DNA of 64,000 nt from Orientallactaga sibirica (taxonomy: Eukaryota; Chordata; Mammalia; Rodentia; Dipodidae), in NCBI GenBank assembly GCA_036365145.1, contig JAEOAD010000240.1:2604001-2668000 (forward strand). The letters are read 5' to 3'. Shown here one piece after another: positions 22,560-35,250 of this stretch. The position numbers were made by a program, and so were the translations under genes. The notes beneath the pieces are model-generated. The model saw nothing but the letters and a program-made list of their open reading frames with translations, was not told the DNA's origin and made no database searches. How positions within the stretch are numbered: the first letter of the stretch is position 1; every line of letters begins with the position of its first letter.

Positions 22560-23400
22560 ACCATTTCCCTAACAGCAGATTAGGTGGCTTTTGAGAGAGG
22601 CAAATGAGACACTATAGAAGCTAGACAGTTTCCTTGGCTAGGCAGACAGGGAAAAAGGGCCTGTGATAAGAGGTTAGAATCCAGAGTATTCTAGAATATA
22701 GTACACTAAGATAGTGTCCTAAGATGGCCCAAGAGCATGATCTACTTCCTACTTCTTCCTGGCCTAAGTGAATGCTCCCATCGGCAGGCTCACATGGAGG
22801 GTGCTGCAGTCAGCTTTGCATTGCTGGCAGAAAGCACTCAACCACCAGCAGCTTGTGGAACCAAAGGGTTTACTTTGGCTTACAGACTCAAGGCAAAGCT
22901 TTATGATGGCAGGGGAAATGATGGCATGAGCAGAGGCTGGTTATCAGGTGAGCAGCAGGAGAGTGGGCCAAACACTGGCAAGGGGAAGCTGGCTATAATA
23001 CCCATAATCCTGCCCCCAACAACACACCTCCAAAAAGGTCCCAATTCCAAAATTGCCATCAGCTGGGGATCAAGCATTCAAACACATAAGTTTATGGGTG
23101 ACACCCTAATCAAACCACCACAGGGGGCTTTCTAGGAGCTGTGCAATACTGGATGCATCATGGACTAACCAGCACCTTTGTATTTGTTTAAGTTAACCAA
23201 TCATGGACTCTGTATGGATGAATTTCCCTTGTTCAATAAAAGTCTGGCTCCTACAGGGTGATGGATCTTATAGCTTTGAAGCCCTCTCCTCCATGAAGGT
23301 GTCTGTGTTCTCTCTGCTTTTTACTTTACAATCAACTTTACTCTTTGAAACACTTTTCTGTCCTTTAATTCCTTAATCAGCAGAGCTGACACAAGTCCCA
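22560..23400 (+). repeat. Probable 3' LTR of the second retrovirus, split by another LTR
   Basis: Two pieces, about 22560-22801 and 23123-23400, flank a minus-strand MaLR LTR. The second piece has a GTTCAATAAAAGTC signal near 23230 and a pyrimidine-rich 3' part, like class I LTRs. Edges are approximate. Confidence 0.5.
22802..23122 (-). mobile_element. Solo MaLR-type LTR (ORR1/MT-like)
   Basis: Read on the minus strand it begins TGTGGTGGTTTGATTAGGGT, a typical rodent MaLR start, and contains a TAAGCCAAAGTAAACCC region near its end. GGAGG before and GGGGG after are a likely eroded 5-bp duplication. Confidence 0.65.
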
Positions 23401-23979
23401 ACCCCTAGATAGTAACAACAAATCCCAGGCAGAATGTCTGGGATAGGGAGGAAGATGAGGTCCCACAGAGAGGCAGTACAGTTAGCAATTAATAAGAATG
23501 CAATGGGGTCAAAGCATTTTGATTCCAACTGGAGCAGTAATCCGTGGATGGTGTCAAAGGCTACATGGAAAGTAAGACAAATGAGGATTCCATGCCTCTT
23601 CAACCAGTATTTATTTTCCAGAAGTGATCTCTGAGAGAGAACTTTCAGTAAAGTAGTGACAGCAGAAGTTAGATGACAACTATAGAGAGTGAGTGAATGG
23701 AAGGCTAATCATAAAACCTCCAAGAAACAGCTGATGAAAGGAAGAAAAATCTAGGGACAACTGGGAGAGGATGGCTTCAGGAGGCAGCAAAGTTCACAGA
23801 GGGGTTTGACTGATGAGACATGAAAGTGCAATCCAGAGAAGGTAGCACCTGACTGAAACAGCCTCTGGTGAACAGACCTAAAGGAAGCTATCTTAGGCCA
23901 CTGAGCCATCTTGACATTCTCAAGGAGCCATGAGAGTAAAGATTAACACAGAGCAGTAACTACAAGCCTGAGGGCATGA

Positions 23980-24335
23980 TTCCAGTAAAGAAACCTGAGT
24001 TTAGTTTTGTCCTCAGATCAAGATGGCTTGGTACTCCATACAAGCTTCATCAGTGTTTGGTCTTGCCCTTATCTGGGGCTCACTCTGCCCAAGTTCAGCT
24101 TTTGTAAATCATGCTTGCTTGGTCTTGCAAAAGATAACTGGGGTGGGAGATGACTGAAGAGTCAAGGGGTAGGTAAAGGAATGCAGTTTTTGCCTTTAAA
24201 AACTCACTGTAAAAGTAGGACAGGGTTGCTCTCCTTGCTGTGAAGGCACAGACACTGGCCAGCTTAATAAAGACTCTCCTTTTTAATTTTTATTCAGATG
24301 GGCTTCTGTTCATTTCTGGTCTGGGACTTGCTACA
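23980..24335 (+). mobile_element. Probable solo class I LTR
   Basis: Has a TTTAAAAACTC TATA-like box near 24197, AATAAA at 24266-24271, a short pyrimidine-rich 3' part and a CTACA end. The 5' edge is not clear. Confidence 0.5.
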
Positions 24336-24682
24336 TGATCTCTACTGGCCATAGTGATGTTACTAGCCAGTTTCAGTGAGCCTTCCTCATCTCTATACCT
24401 CTGGCTCATGACAGACTAAAGCAAATGGCAGCCATGAGCAGACCCTTCCCATTGCTGCTCCTCCAGAGGACAGTCTTCTTGCTAGAGTTAATCTTTTATT
24501 TTTGCCTATTTGACAAACGACTTCACTTTCCCTTTCTGATTCATGTTAGAAACAGGCCAACAGAAGGACTTACTTTGAGGACTTAAACACTGCATCAGCA
24601 CACCAGAGCTTAAAAAGCAATAAAGGAACAATTTCATATTTAGTAACTTTAAAAAAATGATCTGATAAATTTGCAACAAGGG

Positions 24683-24992
24683 TGAGTTTTTGGTGTATGT
24701 GTGTAGGAACACACCCCATGCACACATGTGCAGTAGCCAGAGGAAGATGCTGGATGTCCTCCTCTATGGCTCTTCTACCTTATTTCCTTGAGACAGAGTT
24801 TCTAAATGAATCTAAAAAAACTTCCCATTTTTCAGTTGGACTGGCCCAGATATTCTCTTGTCTCCTCCACCCTCCTCAGCACTGGAGTTACAGTCATGCA
24901 CAGCTTTTTATGTGGGTCCTAGGGATCACATTCAGGGCCTTATTCTTTCACAGTAAGCACTCTTACCCACTAAGCCATCTTCCCAGGCCCCA
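24683..24992 (-). mobile_element. B3-like SINE-derived repeat
   Basis: Same layout as 12195-12583: GTGTGTAGGAACACACCCCA, a GAGACAGAGTTTCT block and CCACTAAGCCATCTTCCCAG. Confidence 0.6.
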
Positions 24993-24994
24993 AT

Positions 24995-25193
24995 GTTAAT
25001 TTCCATTTGCTTTTGAGACCTATGTAGTGGAGAATGATCATGAATTCCTGATCCTCCTACTTCCATGTCCCAAGTGCTTGGATTATAGTGGTGAGCCACC
25101 ACACCCAGTTTACATGGTGGTAGAGACTAAACTGAGTACTTCCTGCATACTACACAAGTACTCTAGCAACTGAGTTCTATTACTAGCCCGCTT
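24995..25193 (-). mobile_element. B4-like (ID-B1) SINE
   Basis: Antisense B1 half (CCCAAGTGCTTGGATTATAG) followed by an antisense ID half (CTCTAGCAACTGAGTTCTAT). Confidence 0.7.
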
Positions 25194-27373
25194 TTATTAT
25201 TAAACACTAGATTCTTCCAGTTGCGTTAATCTAAAGGTCATTTGGCCTTAGGACATCAGAGTTAAATGTAGTGAGCCACTTAACCACTGCCATTTGAACC
25301 AGTTCTTTCTCCAAAGTGATAACCCAGATGAAAGCTCTATGACTGAATTTATATTCAATGATACTTCAGGACTAGACATGTAAATAATAATTCAAATTTT
25401 CCAAGATAATTCACAAATTATTAAACATTTCCAACGAGCTTCAAATAAATTATTTAGGTAATTTTATTCTTCTGTAAAATAGCTAATAATTTGGAGCATG
25501 AATATTGGCACCACACCCCAACATGCCATCCTTGCTAACTAAAAGCATGTTAATAAAATGTGTTTAAAGTTGTTTTCATTATGGAAATGACGAAATAGCA
25601 CACACTCCCTGTATTTCTTCAGATTCTACTGGTGATCAAATAGCATGCATGTATGCTATGTAGAGCACCTTAAGACATCCCAGAGAAGAGCTAGACCCAA
25701 GCAGTTCACATAGTCAAACAAGGCAGACCAAGAATCAGGATGCTGGTATTTTCAAAGAACCTGGAAGGCTGTCTCAGAATGCATAGGCTTTCATGGCTTT
25801 GTTTTTGTTTTCTTTAATTGCAAATTCTCTCTGGAGATCCCTCCTATCTACAAGGGTTTAGAGTATTTGTTACCACACATTATTAGGGTAATTTATCCAT
25901 GGGTAATACTCTTCCTCATTCTTCTGACTTAATGTCCTTCTTTTGTACTGTTCTACTCAATTTAAATTCATTATGGAAATAAGAAAATTAGGTGTGGTAG
26001 CTGAGGCTTATAATCCTAGAACTCTGGGCAACTGAGGTAGAAGGATCACCATGAGTTCCAGGCTACTCTGGGCTATAAAGTGAGTTCTAGGACAGCCTGG
26101 AACTGTGAAACTTTGTCTCAAACAATTAAAAAAAAAAAGATCAAAACAATCAGAAAAAAATGATTTAATTTTGTTCATAAGAAGTAATCCTAAATGTGTG
26201 ATAAGTCCTCAGCTAGGCTTACCTTAACATTAACAGTTGACTCTGGGATTCCTGTCTTTTCCTTTTTCTAAGTGGAGGCTGTAAGCCAAAGGCTAAAGGT
26301 GAACTGCTCACAACCACTGAGAGATTCTTCTCAGAAGCCAAGGAGTGGAAGACAAACAACTAATGAGGTTTTTGACTATATATGACAACTCTTTTAACTC
26401 CCATTCTAAAAAGACATTCAATGAGTATTTCATGTTCTTCTAATAGCTGCAGAACAGGATCTACCAGGAACATGCACTGATGATCAGATGTTCAAGGTGA
26501 GTAGAAAGGGATGCACCAGATGAAAATCAATCACCTTTATATTCCTCCTTTTTGTTTTGTTTCTTTGTTTTAAATTGGAAAGGGGTACAGCTGTTTTCCT
26601 ACATTATGTAATCAACTTAATTCCAGCAATGGACTTGTGTCCAAATGAAACATTCATGAGGCACTTAACAAAGAGCTTATTTGGACTTACTTGAGCCAAA
26701 CACACTAATACCCACATTTTAAAATAATTTGAAAATCTCATTACTTTGGGAATTAATTAGTTTTAAAAATACATTTATTCTTGGTGTTTATAAGATTGTT
26801 GGGAAAATATTTTGGAAAAAAGATTTATAACACCTAGTAATGTTTTCTTGCACTGTATATTAATTATCTATTTTCCTAAGGTACTTTTACTTGAATTGTG
26901 AAACAAAACCCAAAAGTCTTATAATATAACTATTATTCAGGATCCCTGGAATGGTATCTGTGCTTCTAAACTTTAACAAAATAGTCAATTACTTTTTGTG
27001 AATGTCTATGTGCTCATATGCATTTCAGCAAAGAAAAGTGTCTGTATTCTTAAATAGAACTGTTAAATCAAAACATACATAAAATATAACTATTAAAATA
27101 ATATATTTTGTACTAATGGACGTGTTGTGATACCTGTTATTTTTGCAAGTTCTGATGACATTATCATGTAGTGTCCACTGCAAAGCACAGTGTCCAGCAT
27201 GATTAGTTATCACAGGAAAAACTAGAGAAAGACTGAAGTAATCAGATGGTCCTGAAAGGGCAAATGCACTTGCAGACAATTGTAAGGAAAGCAACTTAAC
27301 TTATGGCAACAGACAGCATTGGTTGGTCTGATAAGCCTTATCAGAGGAAGGGTGCCAGGAAAGTCAGTTAAAG
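25194..27373. other. Intron 1 stretch, little recognised
   Basis: Apart from the B1 at 25991-26142 the sequence is AT-rich and looks unique. No splice-bounded open frame is seen. Confidence 0.5.
25991..26142 (+). mobile_element. Diverged B1 SINE
   Basis: GGTGTGGTAGCTGAGGCTTA start, GAGGTAGAAGGATCACCATG core and A tail. Confidence 0.75.
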
Positions 27374-27386
27374 TTTAAAAGTTTCT

Positions 27387-27523
27387 GGGCTGGAGAGAGC
27401 TTAGGGGTTGCCAGCAAAGTCAAAGGGCCCAGGTTCGATTCCCCAGTACCCATGTTAAAGGCAGATGTACAAGGTGGCACATGTGTCTGGAGTTCATTTA
27501 TAGTGACTGAAGGCTCTAGATTG

Positions 27524-27556
<33 letters not shown>

Positions 27557-27578
27557 AAAAATAAAAATATTTTGTAAA
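27387..27578 (+). mobile_element. B2-like SINE
   Basis: Flanked by TTTAAAAGTTTCT (27374-27386 and 27579-27591). The head lacks a few bases. Confidence 0.92.
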
Positions 27579-27656
27579 TTTAAAAGTTTCTGGGGATTGT
27601 GTCATAGAAATTTAATTGGGAAGCTGGATAGTAATTTAAAAAATTGTTGTGATTTT

Positions 27657-27838
27657 GGGCTGGAGGGATGGCTTAGTGGTTAAGGCGTTTGCCTGCAAAG
27701 CCAAAGGACCCACATCAGCCAAACGCACAAGGGGACACATGTGTCTGAAGTTCGTTTGCAGTGGCTGGAGGCCCTGGCGCGGCCATTCTCTCTCTCCCTC
27801 CACCTCTCTCTCTGTCAAATAAATAAATAAAAATAAAA
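27657..27838 (+). mobile_element. B2-like SINE
   Basis: GGGCTGGAGGGATGGCTTAG head and AAATAAATAAATAAAAATAA tail. It lacks the usual B-box segment through a short internal deletion. Confidence 0.9.
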
Positions 27839-28042
27839 ACTGTAATTTTAAGAGTTTTAGGACCTTTATGTATTTTTCTATTTGTACTCAGTAATTCTGG
27901 GTAAAAATTCTAAAACAAATCTTTTCACATTTAAACATTTCTGAAGTCAGAGTACATGTAAAGATCAAATGCATATCAATAGCATTTCCTCCCTTCCTAG
28001 TACATAAAATGATGGTGCCTCTCAAAAATCATCCATTACTTC

Positions 28043-28203
28043 CAGGCCCCCTGGTGCATGCAGGCCTATAATCCCAGCTATTTATGAGGCTACAGCAGGA
28101 AGACTGTATTCAAGTGGCTGCCTAGGCTAGGGTGTAGCTCAGCAGCAGAGTGCATGCCTCCCATGCATGAGGTCCAGGCACAATCCCCAATACAGAAAAA
28201 AAA
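28043..28203 (+). mobile_element. B4-like (B1 plus ID) SINE
   Basis: B1-like left half (ATCCCAGCTATTTATGAGGC), then an ID-like half with AGGGTGTAGCTCAGCAGCAG and an A tail. Confidence 0.75.
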
Positions 28204-28858
28204 AATTACAATGAATGAGGAGTACTATGAAGCCATTAGACAGTATAAATAAGTAACCCGTTTTACATTGAAAGTAGAATACAATTGGTCTTCAACTCAA
28301 AATATATATTGCGTGAACCTTTTGCCCAGGATAGAAAGAGACCAGCTAGTTTACAGTGGGAAGTGGGCAAGAACATGTCTGAATTATGTCCTTACAGAAA
28401 GTTGAGATTCCAAGTCAAAAAGGCCTAGTGAAACATATTATAAAGACAAAAGTAGGGCCTCACAAAAGCAGAAGAATCCCAAGCATGGAGTCAGGTAGAA
28501 ACTAAGCCAATCTACAAAAAAAGAAGTCCTCTGGAGAATTACTATTTTTGCTAGCAGGTGCATGAGCATATCAAGATGTCATCAATCAACTTACTGGGCC
28601 TTTTATTATCCTCAGAAACAAAAATGGGTGGGCAAAGAGAAGCTCTCCAGATCATGAGTGTTCAAAGGTGTAGACATAGACAGAAGGACTAAGGGGCTTA
28701 TAGTTCCAACCCCTAGTGACAGTGACAGGCAAAGGGAAGAAACATCTTACCAAAGGAGACATGTAGATGGAAGGTAAGTAAGGATGCTCAGCATCATATG
28801 TCATCAGGGATTTGCAGAACAAGTAGATATCACAACATACCATTAGAATGGGCCAAAT

Positions 28859-29004
28859 CCACTAGGCATGGTGGCACACACCTTTAATCCCAGCACTTGG
28901 GAGGCTGAGGTAGGAGGATTGCTGTGAGTTCTAGGCCAGCCTGAGACTAATTCCAGGTCAACCTGGGCTAGAGCAAGACCCTACCTCAAAACAAACAAAC
29001 AAAA
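28859..29004 (+). mobile_element. B1 SINE
   Basis: Flanked by AGAATGGGCCAAAT (28845-28858 and 29005-29018). Confidence 0.95.
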
Positions 29005-29009
29005 AGAAT

Positions 29010-29560
29010 GGGCCAAATACCAAATATTGACAAAGATGTGTAGGAACAAGAACTCTTGGTACTTGCTGGCTGCATGGGCACAGGAGTTCAGTGGTTTCTT
29101 ACAAAGTTTACCATTCTTTTCACTTATTCAAGCTTTTTGTAAATTTAACAAAACAAACACATCCTAATCACATAATCTAGCAATTGCAATCTTACAGTTA
29201 CCAAATTAAAATATATTTATACAAAAACTTATACATAGATGTTCAAGCTTCATTCAAAATTGCCAAAACTTGGTAGCAACCAAGACATCCTTCAGCAAGT
29301 GAATAAACTGCAGTATATCCAAGGACAATGAAATATTAATCTGTGCTAAAAGGAAATGAACTATGAAGCCAAGGAGAGAAAAGGAGGAAGCTTAATGGCA
29401 AACTACTGAGGTTAAAAAAAAAAAAAAGACGATTGAGAAACTACTACTCTGTATGGTTCCAACTGTATAACATTCTGGAAAAGACAAACAGGAAGAGAAA
29501 GGAAAGAGATCACTGGTCACCAGGGGTCATGAGACAGAGGAAGGAATATGCGAGCACAGA
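29010..29560 (+). mobile_element. Ancient L1 (L1M-type) ORF2 end
   Basis: Runs such as AATATTGACAAAGATGTG, CAAAACTTGGTAGCAACCAA and CTCTGTATGGTTCCAACTGT follow the known order of the 3' end of mammalian-wide L1M copies. Confidence 0.7.
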
Positions 29561-31379
29561 GGATTTCTGCGGAAGCAAAGCTGTTCTCACTATACTGCAA
29601 TGGTGTGAACTTGGCAGCTTCATTAGGAGTTTCCTTGCAGAGTTAACTACCTCCCCATACTTTGCTACACTACATCTACATGATATGGTGTTAACAGCTA
29701 GACAATCTTTCTTTGGATTTATTGAGCCTTGAACATGTAGTCACCTCCAGATAACAAGTGAATGTGCACTGCCTCTCCATATTCTTTGATTTTTATGGAC
29801 CAACTGACACAAAGCAAAGCATATCAACTACTGGGATGTTTAACTTTCAGACAGAATACATTTGTAAATAGCCCTAGAAGGTTAAGTGCCATGTTCCTGC
29901 CAGAAACAAAAGAAAAAGACCCATGCATTATGTCGTTCTGCTGCACATTGTCTACAGTAACTCCTCTCCCTACGTGAGCCCTTGGCATGCCTGAGTTCCT
30001 TAAGATCATCTTTTTGCAGGGATACTACCCTTCTGTCTTCTCAGATGCCAGCCTTGAATAAACCTCAGTTCTGTCCCCACAGCTCTCATCTCCTTACTTT
30101 ATTAGCTTTGGACTTGGGTCTAGTAAAATGGATACATGTTATCACTTATTTGTCTATGGAAAGTACAATACAATTTTGGAAAGTACAATACAAAGAGTGA
30201 ACCCCTAATGTCAACTGTGGACTTGCAGTGTTAGTGGAGGCAGTGGAGGCGCAGTAGGTATAACAAACGGACACTCAGTGCAGGATGCAAGTAGAATAGA
30301 CAGTTGTAGCAAATGGAGTAAAAATGGACTGTTGGCAGGATGATAATAGAATATAGTATGTATTTCTGGGAAAGGGATGCAAAATGATGTTCTTTAATTT
30401 CTGCTATTTTGTTGTGGGTCTAAAACTGCTCTAAAAATACAATTTATTTTTAAATCTACATCTAAAACAGAAGTCCTCAGTTTCCCTCCTCTGCCCAGCT
30501 TCTGAATGACAGGAGTAACCACTGGCAACAGATTAAAGAATTCTCTGTCAACACTGACTCCTATAAAAGGAAATGGAAAGGAAAAGGTATAAAATAAAGA
30601 TATTTTAAATGAAAAAATAAGAGAAGAGGAAAATTTAATTCTAAAGTTCTACTTTAAAAAATTGGATATAAGGTACGGCTAGACAGACACTGGGGTTGAG
30701 AAAGGAATCTCAGTTTTTTAATTTATGTCTTTATTTTCTGTATATGGATATCTGAAGGAGATTAATTCAACTGTGGATATGTAGTAGAAGCTAAGTTCAC
30801 AGCAGACACCCAGGTACAGATGAGTCTTAAAAGATAAAATGGGAAGATGCTTCCCCAAACCAATATAGTGTTCTTCTGTACATCAACCTTTTAAAGTCAC
30901 CATAGTGATTTCTTGTTTTATCCAAGAGCATCATTTGACACTAGGTATCAAATTAGCTGGCTCCTAAGTCACGGATCTTTCACACCTTTAGGCTCATCAA
31001 CTTCATCACTAAACTCACAGTAGAGCCACAGATGAAAGCAACTCAGCAACTTACTAGGAGTTCCCTGAGTTTGTATAGAAAACTTTCTTTCCAAAGGGAT
31101 ATGAACTTCATATATACTCCGACATAATGAAGACAAGACACAAAAACAAGAGGGGACAAGGGAACTCTCCAGTCAACTCTTCCAGCTGAGCCCAGCCTTC
31201 AACTCATCCTGTCCAGGTCCAAAAGTATAAACAAGTCCTTTAAAAGGGGGACGCTGTTTCCACATCCAGCTGATCACATTACATCTGGCTACTTGAGCCT
31301 TTCCTTCTGCATTAATCCCAATTGTCAGCCTAATTGGATCAAGAATCACCTCTAAGACAAAAACATCTGGGCATATGTG
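29561..31379. other. Intron 1 stretch after the L1M fragment
   Basis: Early part may be L1M 3'UTR. The rest is unassigned. Short open frames here have no family resemblance. Confidence 0.45.
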
Positions 31380-31680
31380 TGTAGTTTCTAGATGAGGTTA
31401 ATTAAGGTGGGAACAGCCACCTGGACTGTGTATGGCACCATTCCATGCACTGGGGTCTGAAACAGAACAAAAAAGAGAAAGCTGGCTGGGCATTGGCACT
31501 CATCACTCACCTTTCTGATTGTGGACTGGATGGGGTCAACTCCTTCATTCTCCTGGCCATGTCTTCTCTGCCACAAAAGACGGTTTCCCCTCAAACTGTA
31601 AGCTGAAATAAACCTGTCCTTTCTAAAATGGTTTTATATCAGGTATTTTGCCACAGCAATAAGAAAATTAATTAAATTAA
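31380..31680 (+). mobile_element. Old rodent MaLR/LTR-like segment
   Basis: The 3' part (AAACTGTAAGCTGAAATAAA, then TTATATCAGGTATTTTGCCA and CAGCAATAAGAAAATTAA) matches the usual end block of old rodent LTRs. Family not fixed. Confidence 0.45.
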
Positions 31681-32159
31681 TACATCACCCAAAGCCCTGT
31701 CTGGTTCTGAAATCCTAACCCAAAAAATTGTGATCATAATAAAATGGTCACTTTCAATAGGAGTTTCAGGTAATGTAAAAGTAATGATAAAACTGAGTGT
31801 AAGTTGGATATCCCTCAGTTCAATAATAATATTCCACGTTTTTAACTAATACCTTTATTCCCATTTTTTTAATAATAAGTGTCCACTGTTAATTTCCCCA
31901 GGTCTTTTGACAGTTCAACATCAGAAATAATTGTAAGAAAACTATTTCCTTGGATTTAATTTCCAGGTTGTGTTAAAAGGCTTTTCTCTTAACACTCTGA
32001 CTACTTAATGGAATTATGTCCATATTTCACCCTTTTATTCCAAACTATGCTTGAATTAGGTCACAACTAAAGACATAATTACTTGAAGCAAGAAGTTTCA
32101 CACCCAAGGATAAGCACGATAAGTAAACATATTGTTGGGCATAAGGATTATTCTGCACT

Positions 32160-32400
32160 TAAACACTAAAACAAACTGCTAACACACCTGCCAAGGCTCA
32201 ATGATTGTTCTGGAAGAGGAGGGCAGGTAGATTGTAAGAGCCATGGGGTGGGTAGAAATATCCTGAGGCACATCTCCCTAAGACTGACAGAGGCCCTCAT
32301 TACCCCAGAGTGAATACCAATAATTCTGCTGAGGAGAGCCTTTAGGGAAATGGGGTTGGGGTGAGGGGATATAAGACTATAACCTATGTAAATATGCATA
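32160..32400 (+). mobile_element. L1-type 3'UTR fragment
   Basis: GGAAGAGGAGGGCAGGTAGA and GAAATGGGGTTGGGGTGAGG resemble rodent L1 3'UTR purine tracts seen elsewhere in the window. Confidence 0.4.
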
Positions 32401-32529
32401 TATATATTGAATACATATTCTATATCTTGAATACATATTCAAGTAAATAAATAAGATGCACACAGAAATGTACTATAAAGAAAAGTAGGAAATAATGTAC
32501 AACTATGACTCTGGCTCTCCTATTCAGTA

Positions 32530-34540
32530 AAATAATATCATAAAAATCCCCCAATTTTGAGAAAAATACAGATCCACAAGTACAAGAGATATTTAATAAT
32601 ATTTAATACCAACATTTACTACCATTCAATTACCAAAAGCATTAGACACCAATAAAATCCAGGATATCAGGTATTATTTTGAAAACTCATACTCTTAATG
32701 GTCAATCTAGAAGAAATGGACAGATTTTTTTAGACACATATGACCCATCAAAACTAAACCAAGAGATACAGACAACCTAAACAGATTTATAATGAGCAAT
32801 GAGAATGACATGGTGCTAAAGTCTTCTAACAAAGAAAACCCCAGGGCCAGATAGATTCCACTGCAGGCAAAAAGACTATTGAAGGAATCACAATAGCTCA
32901 TCATAAATTCTACTCTAGAGTCACAATAACATGTAACACAGTACTGTTACAAAAAGAGACATGTAGGCGAATGGACTAGAACAAAGTATCAGCACAAAAA
33001 TAAAAACATGCAGCTACAGCTACATGATTTTTGACAAAGGTGCCAAAAACATGGCAAAAAACATGCTTCTCTGACAAATGGTACTGGCGAAACTAGTCAC
33101 ATGTAGAAGAATGAAACTAGATCCCACTCTCTCACCCTGTAAAAAATCAACTCAAAATAGGTCAAAGACCTTAATATAAGACCTGCAACTTTGAAACTAC
33201 TGGAGGAAAACAAAGGGAAACACTTCAATATCATAGGCATAGACAAAGGCACCAAGAGTTCCTAAGCAGAACTGACATAGGAATCCTCAAAGATCACACA
33301 TGCACACAAGGTGGTACATGCATCTGGCATTCAATTACAGTGGCTGTAGACCCTGGCACACCAATTCTCTCTCTTTCTCTGTCTCTCTCTTGCTCTCATT
33401 CTCTTGCATTAAAAAGAAGGCCAATCTGTTGGGATTGCCTCAAAAAAAAAAAAAAAAAAGTTTCTGCATAGCAAAGGAAACAACAGAGTGAAGACACAAC
33501 CTACAAATGGTAGAAAGAAATCTTTGTAGGTATTCATCAGGAGATTAATATCTGCAATACATAACTAAAAATAACAATAAAATAATCTAAAAAAAACCAC
33601 TGAACGGGCAAAGGATTATTAGAGGTACTCTCAAAAGAAGTACAAATGGTTAATAAACATATAAGAAATGTTCAACATATTTAGTCATCAGTGCAGTGCA
33701 AATCAAAACTACATAGAGATTTCATCTCCCCCACTTAAAAAAAAAAAAAAAATGGCTACTATCAACACTGCAAGCTACACAACTGACCAGCCAGGCAAGA
33801 TGTGCAAACTGGCCCAATAGTAGCATGACTGTTATGGGGACCAGTTGCTCTTTGATTGAATGGAGTGCATGCCTGTTACTGAAAACATACACAAAAGCCT
33901 ATGGCTGAGAAAGTTATAGTCCTCATAAGAAAAGCTACTACTATTGTTTGGCTATGCTTTCTCCATTAAATTGCCCTGTAAATATTTATATTTGTGTCCA
34001 TAGATTAGTACTGCTTTCACAGCAAAGTTACTGCTTCTTTTCCTCCTCCTCCTCCTTCTTCTTCTTTTTGTTTTGTTTTACAGAAGAGCTTCTTTTTGCA
34101 GTTGAAAGCGACTACTGGAAAGATTTAAAATTTGTCAAAGCACTGAGAATAAGTGACTGTTGAGTACTCAGTACTAAATGAAACATCTATATAATACCCT
34201 CCAAGACTCAAGAAATAGTGTGGAAGAGGGCAACAGAAAGAACTTTAAAGCCAGAGAATGGGAGAAGTGCTTTGCAATAAAGTCTTCCAGATATGAAGTG
34301 GCAGTTGCATCCATGACTTCATAACAGCTGTCATTTATCTGCATAAGACCTGTACAATACTGGGCCCATCAACATTCCATCATGGTAGTGGAAGTAGAAA
34401 AGGGTCTAGGTAGATAGTAGAAGGAGGATAAAGAAGAAGGAACAAAAGAAAGTAATGGAAAGGGTTATGATCAAAATACATCATATACATGTAAAAAAAT
34501 CAGTAAGTTTTTTGATTAAAAAACAAATGGCTATCATCAA
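32530..34540 (+). mobile_element. L1 fragment: ORF2 3' part and 3'UTR
   Basis: From 32530 to about 33740 the plus strand is decayed L1 ORF2, including ACAAATGGTACTGGCGAAAC and GCATAGCAAAGGAAACAACA, a run seen near the end of L1 ORF2. From about 33745 a 3'UTR with a purine-rich end follows. A 5'-truncated SINE interrupts it at 33290-33415. Confidence 0.75.
33290..33415 (+). mobile_element. 5'-truncated B2-like SINE inside L1
   Basis: Begins within the SINE body at CACACATGCACACAAGGTGG and keeps the CT tract and short tail. Confidence 0.75.
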
Positions 34541-34564
34541 AAGTATAAAAAATAAAGTTAGGAG

Positions 34565-34782
34565 GGCTGGAGAGATGGCTTAGTGGTTAAGGTGTTTGCC
34601 TGCAAAGTTAAAGGATCCCAGTTTGACTCTCCAGGCCCCATGTAAGGCAGATTCATAAGGGGGTACATGCATCTGGAGTTTGTCTGCAGTGGCTGAAAAC
34701 CCTGGAGTGCCCATTCTCTCTCTCTTCCTCTCTGCTTCTTTCTCTCAAATAAATAAATAAATAAAATATATTTTTAAAAAGT
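34565..34782 (+). mobile_element. B2-like SINE
   Basis: Complete head (GGGCTGGAGAGATGGCTTAG), CT tract and A tail, immediately followed by another copy. Confidence 0.92.
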
Positions 34783-34788
34783 AAAGCT

Positions 34789-35017
34789 AGGGCTGTAGAG
34801 ATGGCTTAGCAGTTAAAGCACTTGCCTGCAAAGCCTAAAGACCCATATCTCCAGATCCCACATAAACCATATGCAAAGGTGAGGCAAGTGCAAGGTTTCA
34901 CATGCCCACTAGATGGTGTAAGCAACTGGACAGCGACTGCAGTGGCTGAGGCCCTGGTGTGCCAATTCTCTCTCTCTCTGCTTCTGTCTCTCCAAAAAAG
35001 GATAAAAATTTAAAAAT
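34789..35017 (+). mobile_element. B2-like SINE, second of a tandem pair
   Basis: Follows the previous copy after the shared flank AAGTAAAGCTAGG; the previous flank AAATAAAGTTAGGAGG is similar. Confidence 0.9.
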
Positions 35018-35024
35018 AAATAAA

Positions 35025-35140
35025 GCTAGACATGGTGCACATCTAAATCAAGGCAAGTGTAGGTGACATAGCGAGTTCCAGGTCAGTCTGGGTTAGAGTG
35101 AGACCCTGTCTCAATTCCTACCTCTTCCTCAAAACAAGAA
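35025..35140 (+). mobile_element. Shortened B1 SINE ending in (CA)n
   Basis: GCTAGACATGGTGCACATCT, then GCGAGTTCCAGGTCAGTCTG; a CA run at about 35142-35163 follows. Confidence 0.65.
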
Positions 35141-35164
35141 CACACACACACACACACACACACA

Positions 35165-35250
35165 AAAATAATGCTGGCAAAGATGTAAGAAAAATGAACC
35201 TTTATACATTGTTGGTGGGGATATAAATTAGTAGAACCATTTCTAGGTCC
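35165..35250 (+). mobile_element. Short ancient L1 fragment
   Basis: GCTGGCAAAGATGTAAGAAA followed by CATTGTTGGTGGGGATATAA is the same L1 ORF2-end region as at 29010. Confidence 0.55.

Larger units (their letters stand above)
20107..23400 (+). mobile_element. Second, heavily decayed class I retrovirus
   Basis: Scattered gamma-type motifs in order on the plus strand. The capsid end (QAATVVYYNRDLKKERKD, about 20300-20345) is followed by a degraded zinc knuckle near 20500 and a protease-like LIYTGVHSLVLP near 20680-20720 with PLLGRDIV after it. Then come reverse-transcriptase blocks SVLDLKDAFF (about 21536) and VFPQGFLGSS (about 21640), and after an inserted LTR a YVGN box at about 22090 where YVDD is expected. 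Env-end-like sequence runs to about 22560, then an LTR interrupted by a MaLR LTR. A SINE sits at 21053-21283. Far more degraded than the 51-58 kb element. Confidence 0.7.
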
